This document shows positions 11,396 through 21,699 of a stretch of 64,000 nt of DNA, piece after piece; positions within the stretch are counted from its first letter, which is position 1, and each line of letters opens with the position of its first letter. The notes under the pieces are model-generated. The model was not told where the DNA came from and did not search any database. It was given only the letters and a program-made list of their open reading frames with translations. The DNA comes from Kingdonia uniflora (Eukaryota; Streptophyta; Magnoliopsida; Ranunculales; Circaeasteraceae): positions 1,302,001-1,366,000 of the forward strand of contig JACGCM010001217.1 in the NCBI GenBank assembly GCA_014058105.1, read 5' to 3'. Made by a program: the position numbers and the translations under genes.

Positions 11396-12190
11396 TTTGG
11401 TGTTGGGCTAGTGGTTTAGGACCACTCTTGGAGAGATGAGAGAGGGTCACGAGTTTAAAACCTCATACCGGCAGTGGCGGAATTAGGATTATTAGTTTGG
11501 GGGGGCAGGGATTTTTGGGGGGTTCTAAAAAAAAATTTGACGTTGCCCCTCAAACTGTAAAAATAAATCCTCACCAAAAAAAACCAAACCCCCCTACCCC
11601 ACAACTTTCTCTCCCTCCCTTTCAAACAAAATCAGAGAGCTTCAAACACAACAAAAGCAGAGAGCTTCATGAAAAAAACCAATAAACACAACAAAGGAAA
11701 AATCCACCTAACCCCAGACCACTTTGCTTTTCATCCACCAACAATTCTCACCTTAGCAACATCTCTCTCATTAGAAGATAGAGCTATCTTATCTTATCTC
11801 ATATCATACTTTGCTCTAACTCAAGTTACTCAACTAAACACAAACAAATATCACCACCATCAACCCCAGTTTCATTGCAGTTGTTTCAGGTATTACAAGA
11901 GCTATTGGGTTAAATGGGATGATACACCTACTGGGTCAAATAATAATAAGAAGAAGGAGAGGAGGAAGAAGGGTGTTAGTGTTGTTGTTGTTGGGGTTGA
12001 ATCAGTGAGTTTGTCTCCAGTTAGAGTTGATGAATCAGTTGAAGTGGTGCAATCAGAGAAAGGGTATAGTATATATTATATATATACTCTTTTTTGGAGA
12101 AAAGTGAGTGGGGGGCAGAGTGCCCCCACTGGTCCTCATGTGGCTCCGCCCCTGAACACTGGGGGGATTATTCGCCAATATTTAACCTTG
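11396..12190 (+). mobile_element. SINE-like (tRNA-derived) sequence split by a hAT-like insertion
   Basis: The left part (11396-11471) resembles a degenerate tRNA-derived promoter. An A-box-like GGGCTAGTGGTTTAGG is followed about 35 bp later by a B-box-like GGTCACGAGTTTAAAACC. The right part (12155-12190), GGGGGGATTATTCGCC then AATATTTAACC, reads as its continuation once the hAT-like element is removed. It is too degenerate to be a working tRNA. The SINE family is not identified. Confidence 0.4.
11472..12154. mobile_element. Non-autonomous hAT-like element
   Basis: The left end starts CAGTGGCGGA and the right end, read on the minus strand, starts CAGGGGCGGA (9 of 10 identical). G-runs of the form GGGGGGGCAG lie inside both ends. 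The 8-bp flanks are CATACCGG and AACACTGG, which agree at 5 of 8 positions and fit a decayed 8-bp hAT target duplication. Internal open frames (11497-11685 and 11669-12196) have no transposase motifs and are Lys- or Val-rich low-complexity sequence. About 680 bp, so non-autonomous. Confidence 0.55.
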
Positions 12191-13195
12191 ACTTAAAATG
12201 GAGCGTGTGGCTTGTGTAGGAAGCGTGACAAACCTCAGGAGACTAGTTGGGATAATTGTGAAAAATGATAAACCCGATGAACTTCTGGATTCCAAAAAAT
12301 AAAACACTAGCCAATTATTTTCCTTAAAAAGACTTGTGTTATAATATCGATAGCTGGTTTTCAATTCCTATTTGATTATGGTCTCTGTATAATAATGCAC
12401 GATTTGGGGTGCAAAAAGCAATATTCAGAACTCGCAAAGAATAATAATTGCTATGACACGAGTTGTTCGTTTTACTCATGTCTTTCTTCATAAATGTGAT
12501 ACACGCTTTGTTGTTTCACATCATAGGGCCCTTATCAGACCCTTGCATGATTTCTCATAGACAATATCTACTTAAACCACCAGTCCACCATAGTTATCAA
12601 GCAACATCATTATTTGGCTTTCTATATGTATTATAAAACAGAATCTGTTATAAATGTAGGTAGTAGTGTAAAGGTTTAAGAATAATAGAGACAGTGTAAG
12701 ACAGATTGAGTATGTTAGTATAATCGGTAGTCTTCGATATGTGACTATCGATAAAAAGGGTCAAATATCTGGAAAAAATCATGAACCTAGGAATGCACTA
12801 CTAGAGGTTTCCCGCAGTTCTTGAGGGATTTTATGATGCTGATTGAAATCCCTTTTCGGAAGATTCCAATGCTACTAGTGCTTATGTTTTCAACATAGCA
12901 GGTGGGGCAATAAAGGAGAACCTCTTAAGTCAGGCTGAACATCACCCCTTTGATGTGCAATGAACTGGATTTTTGTTCCTCAGTTTTTGCTATTCCTTAG
13001 TCTGTATAGCTTTTTGCCTTTCTCCATGCTGCTCTTTTCTTTCTGATGATAGGCCCTCTTCTTCCCTACCCTGTATAGATCCACCATCCACGGTTGTTAC
13101 TATAACCAATCAATGAACTAGTTATATATAGATCCACAGTTGTTACTGTAACCATTCAATGAACTTCGCAATACAGAAAGAGAAAAACATATGTA
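12191..13195. other. Intergenic with a short tandem duplication
   Basis: No gene is seen. Near 13076-13170 a roughly 55-60 bp segment is present twice; both copies contain AGATCCAC, GTTGTTACT, TAACCA and TCAATGAACT. The second copy ends 30 bp before the left end of the large MULE. Confidence 0.6.
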
Positions 13196-13204
13196 ATAAA
13201 GAAA
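13196..13204 (+). repeat. Left target-site duplication of MULE
   Basis: ATAAAGAAA borders the left end. Its partner at the right end is ATAAAAAAA, 8 of 9 identical. Nine bases is the usual length for Mutator-like insertions. Both are A-rich, so chance agreement cannot be excluded. Confidence 0.5.
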
Positions 13205-13285
13205 CATAAATTATGATAATAAATACTACTTTTTGCCATCTTTACAAAATCGATATTTTAGCAAGCCTCTTCCAAAATCGATACT
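13205..13285 (+). repeat. Left terminal inverted repeat of MULE
   Basis: Positions 13208-13251 are identical to the reverse complement of the right end, including TACTTTTTGCCATCTTTAC. About 22 bp of divergent sequence follows, then AAAATCGATACT (13274-13285), shared at nearly the same offset in the right end. Confidence 0.85.
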
Positions 13286-14281
13286 AAAATTAACAAATTG
13301 ATAATGGTCCCACCTACTACCTCGTAGTTGCCACCCTATTCTCTAACATTAAATGTTGATGGGTAGTCTAATCTGCTGCAGTAATAAATCTACCAACTCA
13401 CAAACTTAACAAATAACAAAGTCATACCAAAAAAATTACAAAGATATATACATCAAATGATAAAGTTCAGGAAAAGAAAATGACAAATAATACAGAAAAA
13501 ATGAGAAACTATTGCACTGGAGTTATTGAGTAGTCTAATTTGCTACATTAATAAAAATAGTAATAAGAAGGAAGATTTCCCCCTAAATACAATACCAACC
13601 TTAAAAATCAAAACTTCTTCCTATTCTTCTTCTTCTTCTACAAGACTACAACAAAGCTTCTACAAAAATCAAATCAGATTCTTCTCGATGTACTGTTTGT
13701 CTTCTTCATGTGCCAAGTCTTCTAACTATCGTTCTACATTCGCTAAAGTCCTCACACAGAGGTCATTGGGGAGGAAAAGATCATTGTTATCATAGGTTAT
13801 TCTCATTGCCAAAGACCGTTATTATCCTTCTCTTCGACCGTTGAAGTAACCATTGCAGTAAATATCATCTCTAACTCTGTATCCATCATCTCACTTTGTA
13901 TCCGTATCATGAGTTGAAGCCTTTATTTTTAAGAAAAATGTTATGCAAGATGATACAATTTGTACATAATCATTTTCTTTGCCTTTTTAATCATTTGTCT
14001 TCTGCTACTTTATTATTTGTCATTTTTCATGTGTCATTTTTAGCATTTATTATCTGCTACTATATCACCGGAATTGGTCATTGATATCATTTATTTCAGG
14101 ATTTCTATAATTTGTTTTAGGGATTGCTGAAGTTGGGTTTTATATCATTTTTCTTATTTGTGTTTTATAACATTATCACCGGAATTGTTTATTTATATCA
14201 TTTGTTTCAGGGATGAATGGAGTTTAGCTTTATGCCATTATTTATTTTGGTAGGGATATCGTATGTCCAAAGATCGGATCA

Positions 14282-17200
14282 ATGGTTAGTTATGTTGGAG
14301 GAAGTACAAAACTTACCTCACTAAGAGTGCACTCATCATACGAAGATTTCGTTATACTCCTTGAACAAACAAGTGAAATCTGTCGTAAGAACTATAAGCT
14401 GTACAACTTCGTCCATGGCTGTGCATGGGCAATTTCATCAGTCCAGGACTTTACCATAATTATCAATATGCATAAAACCAATCCCGACACCCTTTCACAT
14501 ATGGATTGTTAATGAGCTTAGGGAACCTTCCCAGAACTCCCAGAACTTTATTTCTGATTTCTATTTTTCAGGTAAAGGGTTGTCCACCACAAAAGATATT
14601 GGTTCAGGTAAAAGGGTTGTTCACCACCAAAGCGGGGAGACCTTTGCGTCATAACTCATCTCCTGATCTTGATCATGAACCTGAATACAGGGGTTACCCT
14701 AAAATAAATGGCAGAGAGATTGATCCACGTAGGTTTGGACCTTTAGTGGATGATGATGATGTTCCTCAATCAAAAGATTCTTTCAAAACTATCTGTACTG
14801 ATGTTCTTCCCTCAAATGAACCTAGTATTCCTCAGTCAAATGTTCATCTATCAAATGAACCTGTGTTAACTAATGTCCATCAATCAAATGAATATTTTCA
14901 AACTATCCCTACTGATGTTCATCTCTCAAATGAATCTTGTATTTCTCAATCAAATATTCATCTCTCAAATGAACCGTGCTAACTAATGTTCCCCTTTCAA
15001 ATGAACCTATGTTATCTAACGTTCCTCTTTCAATTGAACCCGAACATATCATTGGACAAACTGAACCTTCAGGTAAGCTTATAAAATTTATCATTTGTGA
15101 GGTGTTTTTTAAAATTTCTTATCAAATTAGTATCATCCTGAGAAGCATATTTCTCATTTGCTCAGTTAAATTACGGTTTAAGTCACAACCCGAATAGGCG
15201 AAAGATCTCGTAAAATTTTGGTTTAAATCTATTGCATACATAGAAGATCCCTATGACTTTAGTAAAGAGTTTAACATTGGTGATCTATATCGAGATAGGA
15301 TTGAACTCAAGAATCACATAAGAGCTTATGCAGTTGTAAACAAGTTCAATCTCGAACACGTTCTGAGCAACGAATATAAAATTGTGTGGTACATTAAAAA
15401 GATCATAAATGCTCTTGGCAGATTTATGCGACAAGGTTGGTTAGTTCTGCTCTATTTAGAGTAAGTACTTATTGCCCCGTTCATACATGCATCCAAGTAG
15501 AAACTGAAGGTGGGAACACGTATAAGGCAGGGTCTAGTAGATGGGTTGCTTTTATAATCAAACAAAAACTACGAAAAGACCCAAACTACAAACCTTCCAG
15601 AATTATTAATGATATGCAAATTCATCACAATATTGATGTGACATACAATCTTGCCTGGCGTGCGAAAGAAAAAGCCCACGCTGAGGTATCATCACTTTAT
15701 ATGTCATTTGTTTCCCCATATAAGTCATTTGTACAACAATGTTTATCATTTTATCGCATGTCATTTTGTGAACTCACTGTGCCATTTGTACTTTGATGTT
15801 TATCATTTGTCTGCTACATAATTTCATTTGATCTACGTAATTATTTCAGATGCGATACAGCTTTGAGCACGCATACCAACTACTTATGGGCTACTCTGCG
15901 GAATTGAGGTTGGTTGACCCAGATTTTGTATTTGACATACAAACTACAAGTTGTAAGAATAAGAGATTCACAAGGTGTTTTTAGCGTTTTGGTCCTCCCA
16001 AAAAAACTTATAAACTATTGAGACCAGTTATTGTGATTGATAGAACTCTTTTTTAAAAGGGAGATATCGTAGGACTCTACTAACAGCCATTGCCATTGAT
16101 CCAAGTAATCATATTTTTCCACTTACGTTTTCGATAACAGACTCGGAGACCACCGAAAGTTAGACATACTTCCAGGAGATGTTTGGGTCTAATTTCCACA
16201 GTTATGACATTTGATTCATCGTCATCTCTGACAGGAACCCCAGAATTATATACCCATGGTATTTCCATTTGCAATCCATACGTTGTGTGCCTTCCACATA
16301 TCAAACAACACTAAAACTACCCTCGAAAGCACAAGGATCGCATTTAGGATGGCACTAGAGGCCCTAACCAGCATTAATTTCGATAAACACATGGAATGCT
16401 ATCCGGAATACAGATCCAGTGGGTCTCTAATACATACTAGGTATTCCCAAAGAAACATGGTCTAATCAATACATTCCAATGAGCAGGTACATTGTCACTC
16501 TATATTGATCATCTTTTCATTTGTTATATGAGGAATAGTCATTATTACTCCATTTGCATTCTTATTTGTCATTTTTTCCCATTATTTCTCATCAGTTCTT
16601 TATTATTCTTTTTACAGTTGTATGATCCCATTTGTCATCATTGTATGCTCATTAGGCATTTGATTTCTATTGTTTATAATTTGTTCAGATACGGAGTGGC
16701 TTACACAAATCATGCCGAGAGTTGGAATAATGTTATATTGAAAGTAAGAGATTTCCATATCCATGTGTTTATTAAGGAATTGTGCAAAATCTATTCGAAA
16801 ATGTCTTACACGTATAGGAAGGAAGCTGAGAAAAGTCAAGCTCGCTTAACGCCATGGTCTACGAATCACTGTGAGAGCAGAAAGTTTGTGGCAGATTCAC
16901 TAACCTGCAGGGTTTGTACATCACGTCACCATTTTCAGATGACTCGTTATGGCAGAACTGATTCTATAAATATTGAAGATGGTGCTTGTTCTTGTCGTTG
17001 GTGGCAAACAATGGGTATACCTTGTGAAAATGAAGTACGCGCTCTTGGTCTTGCTAATGTTGATCCAACTGCACGTGTCTCTGAGTACATCACAAATGAT
17101 ACATACAAGGTTGTTTATGAACCTATATGGATTCCTATAAGAAGAATTGAGCAGTGGAAAATTTAAAAAACTGATCCACATGTTCGTGCTCCTATTCTAA

Positions 17201-17370
17201 TAATTCGAGCTGGTCGCCGTCGCACGTAAAGGAAGAGAAGGGAAAATATGTCTGGTCTTGTCACCAAACTAAGATCTTACTACAGTGGTGTCGAAAAAAT
17301 AGACACAATCTTCATTCTTGTAAGCTTCTGCCAATCCCATCCGACGATAATACACGTCCGACAATAGCAC
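14282..17370 (+). pseudogene. mudrA-like MULE transposase, degenerate, several exons
   Basis: Pieces appear in family order. Positions 14282-14512 give 'MVSYVGGSTKLTSLRVHSSY', like the N-terminal PB1-like part of plant mudrA proteins. 14576-15080 is a repeat-rich linker. 15240-15700 is the MuDR-type domain ('ELKNHIRAYAVVNKFNLEHV', later 'TCIQVETEG' and 'LAWRAKEKAHAEV'). 15850-16330 is the DDE core, with 'RPVIVID' (first Asp) and 'FIVISDRN' (second Asp). 16690-17166 carries the SWIM zinc finger, 'CSCRWWQTMGIPCENE', where the expected His after CxE is Asn. A decayed CX4HX4C knuckle lies near 17300-17330. A one-base frameshift after the first Asp and several stops disable it. Intervening sequence full of TCATTTGT motifs probably represents introns. 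Confidence 0.85.
14800..15060 (+). repeat. Minisatellite in mudrA linker
   Basis: Imperfect units of about 36 bp contain TCAAATGAACC. Translated, they give repeats of the type 'VHLSNEP' and 'VPLSNEP', with variants such as 'VHQSNEY'. At least six units are visible. The repeat expands the linker between the N-terminal and MuDR-type domains of the transposase. Confidence 0.8.
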
Positions 17371-17980
17371 CGTCTTTTACGATGAGCACTGAGCTACCTG
17401 TCATCCCAGATGAAGATGTTGCAATCAGTTTACACTTAGTATTTTGGGTACTCTATGTATTATTTGTTTGTATGATCTTTTTCGTCAGTGTTGTTAAAAT
17501 CATCATTTGTTTAAATATAACTGTCATTTGTTTGGTTCCATTATATCATTATTTGTTTTTGAACTTTCATTTGTGCACAGAGAATTTTTATTTGTTTGTT
17601 TCTATGATATCATTGTTTGCTTCTGAATGGTCATTTATGCAAAAAGAATTTTTCATTTGTTTGTTTCCACGATATCATTGTTTTCCTTGGAACTGTCATT
17701 TGTTCTTAAAAATTTTTGCATTTGTTGGTTTCTACTATATCATTGTTTGCTTTTGAACTGTCATATGTGCGCGAAGAATTTATCATTTTTTTGTAAAAAT
17801 TTTATCATCAGTTTTGTTAAGTTCATCATTAAACTTGTCCCCCCTTATATCATCATTATTTTCTTATAGAACTGTGAGTGTTTTGTTTACCACATATCAT
17901 ACAGAAACCACTATTTAACAGTAAAAAGCAAACGAAATAACACAAAACAAAACAAACAGATATTCATTCATACATAGGGA
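17371..17980. repeat. TCATTTGT-rich spacer
   Basis: After the mudrA end, short repeats of the type TCATTTGTTTG and TATATCATTGTTTG follow one another at irregular spacing through 17870. The open frames here (17382-17756, 17627-17869) are products of this repeat and are hydrophobic nonsense rather than a protein. Confidence 0.65.
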
Positions 17981-18016
17981 AAGTACTAGTTACCAAAAAA
18001 ACTAAAACAAATGTTC

Positions 18017-18453
18017 ACAACTCCTGATCATGTTCCGAGCATTCCAAATCGCGCTCCAAAGCCTGGATCTTCTGCTGGAGCTAATCTTGGAAGCCAACTG
18101 CGCCCATAGTTTCTTGTGCTCATCCCAGTCTAACTTTACGGGGCAGAGCTGATCTTCCAAGAAGTGCACAGGGAACTTGAACTCTTCAAAATACTGATAT
18201 TTCTTTGCTATAACTTGATACAGTTCATCCCGGATTACATCGAACGCTCATAATTTCTCCCTAAAGTCTTCGTAATGCTCTTTCAATATTTGGGCCTTCT
18301 CACCGGAGACACCCTTATCTATTATTAGACATAGTCTATTCAATTTATAGAGACGTTGGTCACGCTGATCTTCCTGTATCCCTACCAACTCAAATCAATC
18401 GTATGGAGTGTTCATAGAGACATGGCTGACTCGAGTGGAGTGCAACTTTTTTT
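18017..18453 (-). pseudogene. Coiled-coil pseudogene, copy 1 of tandem pair
   Basis: Read on the minus strand, this encodes a charged, helix-prone protein with blocks 'YKLNRLCLI', 'KGVSGEKAQILKEHYEDF', 'FLEDQLCPVKLDWDEHKKLW' and 'SSRRSRLWS'. Stops interrupt it at the N-terminal region and after 'REKL'. The same protein is encoded at 19077-19509, so this is one copy of a tandem duplication inside the MULE. I do not recognise a family. The heptad-like pattern suggests a coiled coil. Confidence 0.6.
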
Positions 18454-19076
18454 TTTGAGAAGTTGAAAAGAGTTTGAAGTTTAGGGTTAGGGTTTGAATA
18501 GTTGAAGACTTGAAGAGTTGAGAATAGTTGATTTGAGATTAGGGTTTTTATAAGGGGAGTTGAATACATTGGGAATTGACGCGCGTCAGGGATTACAGGA
18601 TGTTTAGGGTAAAAGTTATTATTACTTCGGTTCAGCGCCGTCATTTCTTGTTGTACACGTAAGTCATATGAGTATTTAAACAGAGTTATCTAATCAAGTA
18701 TCATTACTTGTCACATCGACTTGTAATATGTTGAAGAGAATTTCACATTTGTTTGTATGCTACATATCATTTGTTTCTTGCCAGAACAATCATTGTTTAA
18801 CGTTATTTTATCATTTATTTGTTTAAATGTTATCACCAGTTTCGTTCAGTTCAAAATTTATCTACCTTTGTTTGTTCATGTAATCTTTATCATTTGTCTA
18901 GTTCCCTTATATTATTTATTACGAATGGAACTTTTCAGCTGTTTATTTCTCTCATATCATACGGAAATCACTATTTGAAAGAGAAAAAGTGAAACGAAAC
19001 AAAATAAATGTTCATACAATGGAAATAATAATAACAACAAAAAAAAGACTAAAAACCAAACTATACAAATGTTCAC

Positions 19077-19509
19077 AACTCTTCACTTGAGAAATTTTGA
19101 TCACGTTCCATAGCCATGATTTTTTGTTCAAGACAGCTAATTTTATAGGCCGACTTTTCCCATAGTTTCTTGTGCTCGTCCCAGTCTAACTTTACGGCGC
19201 AGAGCTGATCTTTCAAGAAGCGGATATAGAACTTGACCGCTTCAGAACGCTCTATTTTTATTTTTATAATTATCCAGTTCATCCTCCATTTCATCGAGCT
19301 CTCCTAATTTCTCTTTGAACTCTTCGTAATGCTTTTTCAGCAGTTGCGCCTTCTCACCAGAGACATCCTTCTCTATTAGGCAAATTCTATTCAACATGAA
19401 GAGGCGTTCGTCTGCCTCATCTTCCTCAATCTTTACCGCTTCAAACTAATCTTGAGAGGTGCTGAAAGAAGCACGGCTAAATCGAGTGGAGTGGGAGTGC
19501 GACATTTCT
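19077..19509 (-). pseudogene. Coiled-coil pseudogene, copy 2 of tandem pair
   Basis: Start codon at 19509 on the minus strand, 'MSHSHSTRFSRASFSTSQD', then a stop, then 'RLFMLNRICLIEKDVSGEKA', 'QLLKKHYEEFKEKLGELDEM' and a frameshift into 'FLKDQLCAVKLDWDEHKKLW'. It ends 'MAMERDQNFSSEEL' at 19076. It is about 140 residues if the frameshift and stop are ignored, and paralogous to copy 1. The upstream leaders also match (GAGTGGAGTG, TAGGGTTTGAATAGTTGA), so the duplicated unit is about 1.05 kb and includes the promoter region. Confidence 0.6.
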
Positions 19510-20340
19510 TGTAAAGATGTAAAAAGTTTAGGGTTTGAATAGTTGAGGCTTGAGAATATTTAGCTCAAAAGAGATTAGGGTTTTTTATACTTGGGAGAAT
19601 TGGGACTTTGAATCACGCGTGGGTAAGGTTTAGGGCTTAGTGTTTAGAGTTACGGGAACCACGTAGATGTTTTGGATAGATAGTTTGTTCTAAACGTAAT
19701 CAAAGTTGACTTTAAGCTAAGTTGTCTAATCAAATAATAAGGATTGACTTGTCACATTGACTGCTTGGGAAAGAAGCTCCTGGAATTTAAATGGCTTATT
19801 TGTTATTTGTTTTTATAAAGAGTATCATTTTGGTGTAGTTAACTGTCACCGTACATTAAATTTCATCCTTCAATTAGTATTTGTCATTCCTTTATGATAT
19901 CATTTTCATTTTACTGTTGTGAATTATCAAGCATTACATACTTCTCTATCAACGTGGATGTTTTGGATAGATAGCTTGTTGTAAACGTAATCAAAGTTAA
20001 CTTTATGTTAGGTTGTCAAAATCATGTAATAAAGATAAGATTGAATTGTCACATACTGCCCTACAAGTTCTTAAGCATTAGATACTTCCCTACCAACGAT
20101 GCATTCCCTTGTTTGCTAGTGTGGTAAAAATTGTGATCTTCGTCTCCCATGCACAAGCCTCAACCCTAACCGCTGGTTTTGTTAATGCGCTCACAAAATT
20201 GGTGGGTATGGTTTATGGGCGCAGGTAGATGAGGTGATTCTAAATTGTGGTCTCATTTATAGTCTCTGAACCGGCCAGTAAGAGATTCTACCATTGCCCA
20301 CAATACTATTGTCAGTTCAAAACTTGGTTTCGAGAATCCT

Positions 20341-20531
20341 CTACGCCCGATGATTCTAAAAGTCCACAATCATCAACGGCGGAAGACATCACAAATTTTG
20401 GTTAAGGAACCAATCAGATCCTTGACACTATTACAAATGAAACTTACACTCATCTAAGGATATCCGAGGTTAGAATGGAGATGCTACAAGATTTTTTGTC
20501 CAAGTTAAAATCTCTAGATCTTAACAAGTAA
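20341..20531 (+). pseudogene. Small coding-like fragment, plus strand
   Basis: Reading plus gives 'QSSTAEDITNFG', a stop, then 'TNQILDTITNETYTHLRISE' and 'MLQDFLSKLKSLDLNK' before a stop at 20529-20531. The periodic Leu/Ile pattern looks like the helical end of a protein. No family is recognised. It may be the last exon of an extra MULE-borne gene. Confidence 0.3.
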
Positions 20532-20669
20532 AGAAATATGTAGGAGTGAAGTGTAATATTCCTTATCTTTAATAATGTTAATTTCTTTCTTTACAATGTT
20601 AAACTCTTAAAGAACAAATGTTTAAAGCTGCAATATAAGTGATAAATAATGATAATCGAACTACAAATT

Positions 20670-20803
20670 CTACTGAACAGCGACATTACATAAGATACGC
20701 AAATCTAGCAATTCAACTATGTCAATAATGCGCTCAAGATTTAAATTTATGGTTGTAAGACTGGCAGCCATCCTATTGCGAATGTCTTTGACAGCTAATT
20801 GAA
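20670..20803 (-). pseudogene. Small coding-like exon, minus strand
   Basis: On the minus strand a TTTACGAAG acceptor-like site precedes 'LQLAVKDIRNRMAASLTTIN' and 'LNLERIIDIVELLDLRI', ending in TAG at 20670. It is helix-rich with regular hydrophobic spacing. The sequence upstream is filled with TCATTTGT-type repeats (minus sense), as in the introns of the other MULE genes. Not recognised. Confidence 0.3.
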
Positions 20804-21189
20804 GCTTCGTAAAGAAATATAATGATAAATGTTTGATAGGAAATGTTAAATGATATATAGTAAATGACAACATTCTCTAATACCATGACATATGATGGTA
20901 AATGACAAATGCAAAAAAACAAATGACAGAGGGAGAATTGATGGATGACATATATTTCATTAAATGATAAATACATTCAGCACCCGGGGATCATTTCTAA
21001 TATTCTTTTATTTCTAATAGGTTTGGTCAGCATTAAATACTATTGTGTTTGAATTCATTATGACATTGGGATTTGGAACTCATAATTAAATACTACTGTG
21101 GTTTGCAGTGGTATGGTATAAATACTGTCATACTTCCTTATATTTTAATCTTGTGCAACTATTTCCTCCATAACTACTCTGTGAAGAAG

Positions 21190-21582
21190 ATGGTGACCAC
21201 CAGACGCCAAGCGTACGAGGCTAGAGTTCTTGCCAAGATGCAAGAGTTGCGGCTTCGATACATTGGGACCCAGTCCCTTGAACTTTCTACTCTTATTCCA
21301 GTGCGTCCTACCTTCCATGGGATAACGTATGAAGAGGTGGAAGAGGCAGATGACGATTATTATCAAATGCTCTACTTTCACTATACGGTGACGTCAGAGC
21401 AGGGTTGGAGAATTGGTATGCGTCTCCTGGCAGAGATATTATTACAGCGGTGAATAAAGCGGCTGGTATATGTCTAATGATGTCTTGTCGTTACCCTGAA
21501 TAGAATTAGAGGAAGATACGGTGGTGGTGGTGGTGGTAGGGGAGACCGACCACTACCACCACCACCACCTCCGAGTGCGTAA
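21190..21582 (+). CDS. Candidate two-exon small protein, 112 residues, unknown
   Basis: Exon 1 (21190-21449) starts 'MVTTRRQAYEARVLAKMQEL' and runs to 'LLAEILLQ'. A possible GTGAAT donor at 21450 and TAG acceptor at 21501-21503 join it in frame to exon 2 (21504-21582), which reads 'RIRGRYGGGGGGRGDRPL' and then 'PPPPPPSA' to a TAA. The unspliced frame stops at 21453, four codons after the block ends. The 54-nt intron is short for a plant, so splicing is doubtful. The exon 1 protein has an acidic 'EEVEEADDDYY' stretch. The family is unknown. No stop or frameshift interrupts it, unlike its neighbours. Confidence 0.4.
21519..21570. repeat. GGT/ACC hairpin
   Basis: The left arm is GGTGGTGGTGGTGGTAG and the right arm CTACCACCACCACCACC, separated by about 14 bases. 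It can form a long GC-rich stem. In the exon 2 frame of the neighbouring ORF the two arms encode poly-Gly and poly-Pro. Confidence 0.85.
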
Positions 21583-21699
21583 ACTGATGTAAATTGATGT
21601 AATATAAATTGTGATCTATAACAATAAATTCGAGCTAATGAAATTTACTTTTTTTGTGCCCAATGAGTATTGTAATTTCTAACTAAAGAAATATAATCT

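Larger units (their letters stand above)
17880..19760. repeat. Tandem segmental duplication (two units of about 1.05 kb)
   Basis: Unit A (about 17.88-18.72 kb, plus its repeat-rich tail) and unit B (about 18.95-19.76 kb) share the order: CACTATTT A-rich stretch, AAATGTTCACAACTC, the coiled-coil gene, GATTAGGGTTTTTATA, an ACGCG-containing block, GTAATCAAAGTT-type sequence and a GACTTGTCACATTGAC-type end. Divergence is substantial, so the duplication is old. Confidence 0.65.

Noticed and set aside
11400..11470. tRNA gene
   Set aside because: A- and B-box-like motifs are present but no cloverleaf can be formed; more likely SINE-derived.
16492..16690. N-terminal hydrophobic extension of the SWIM exon
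   Set aside because: T-rich TCATTTGT-type intron read through in frame; the coding part starts near 16690.
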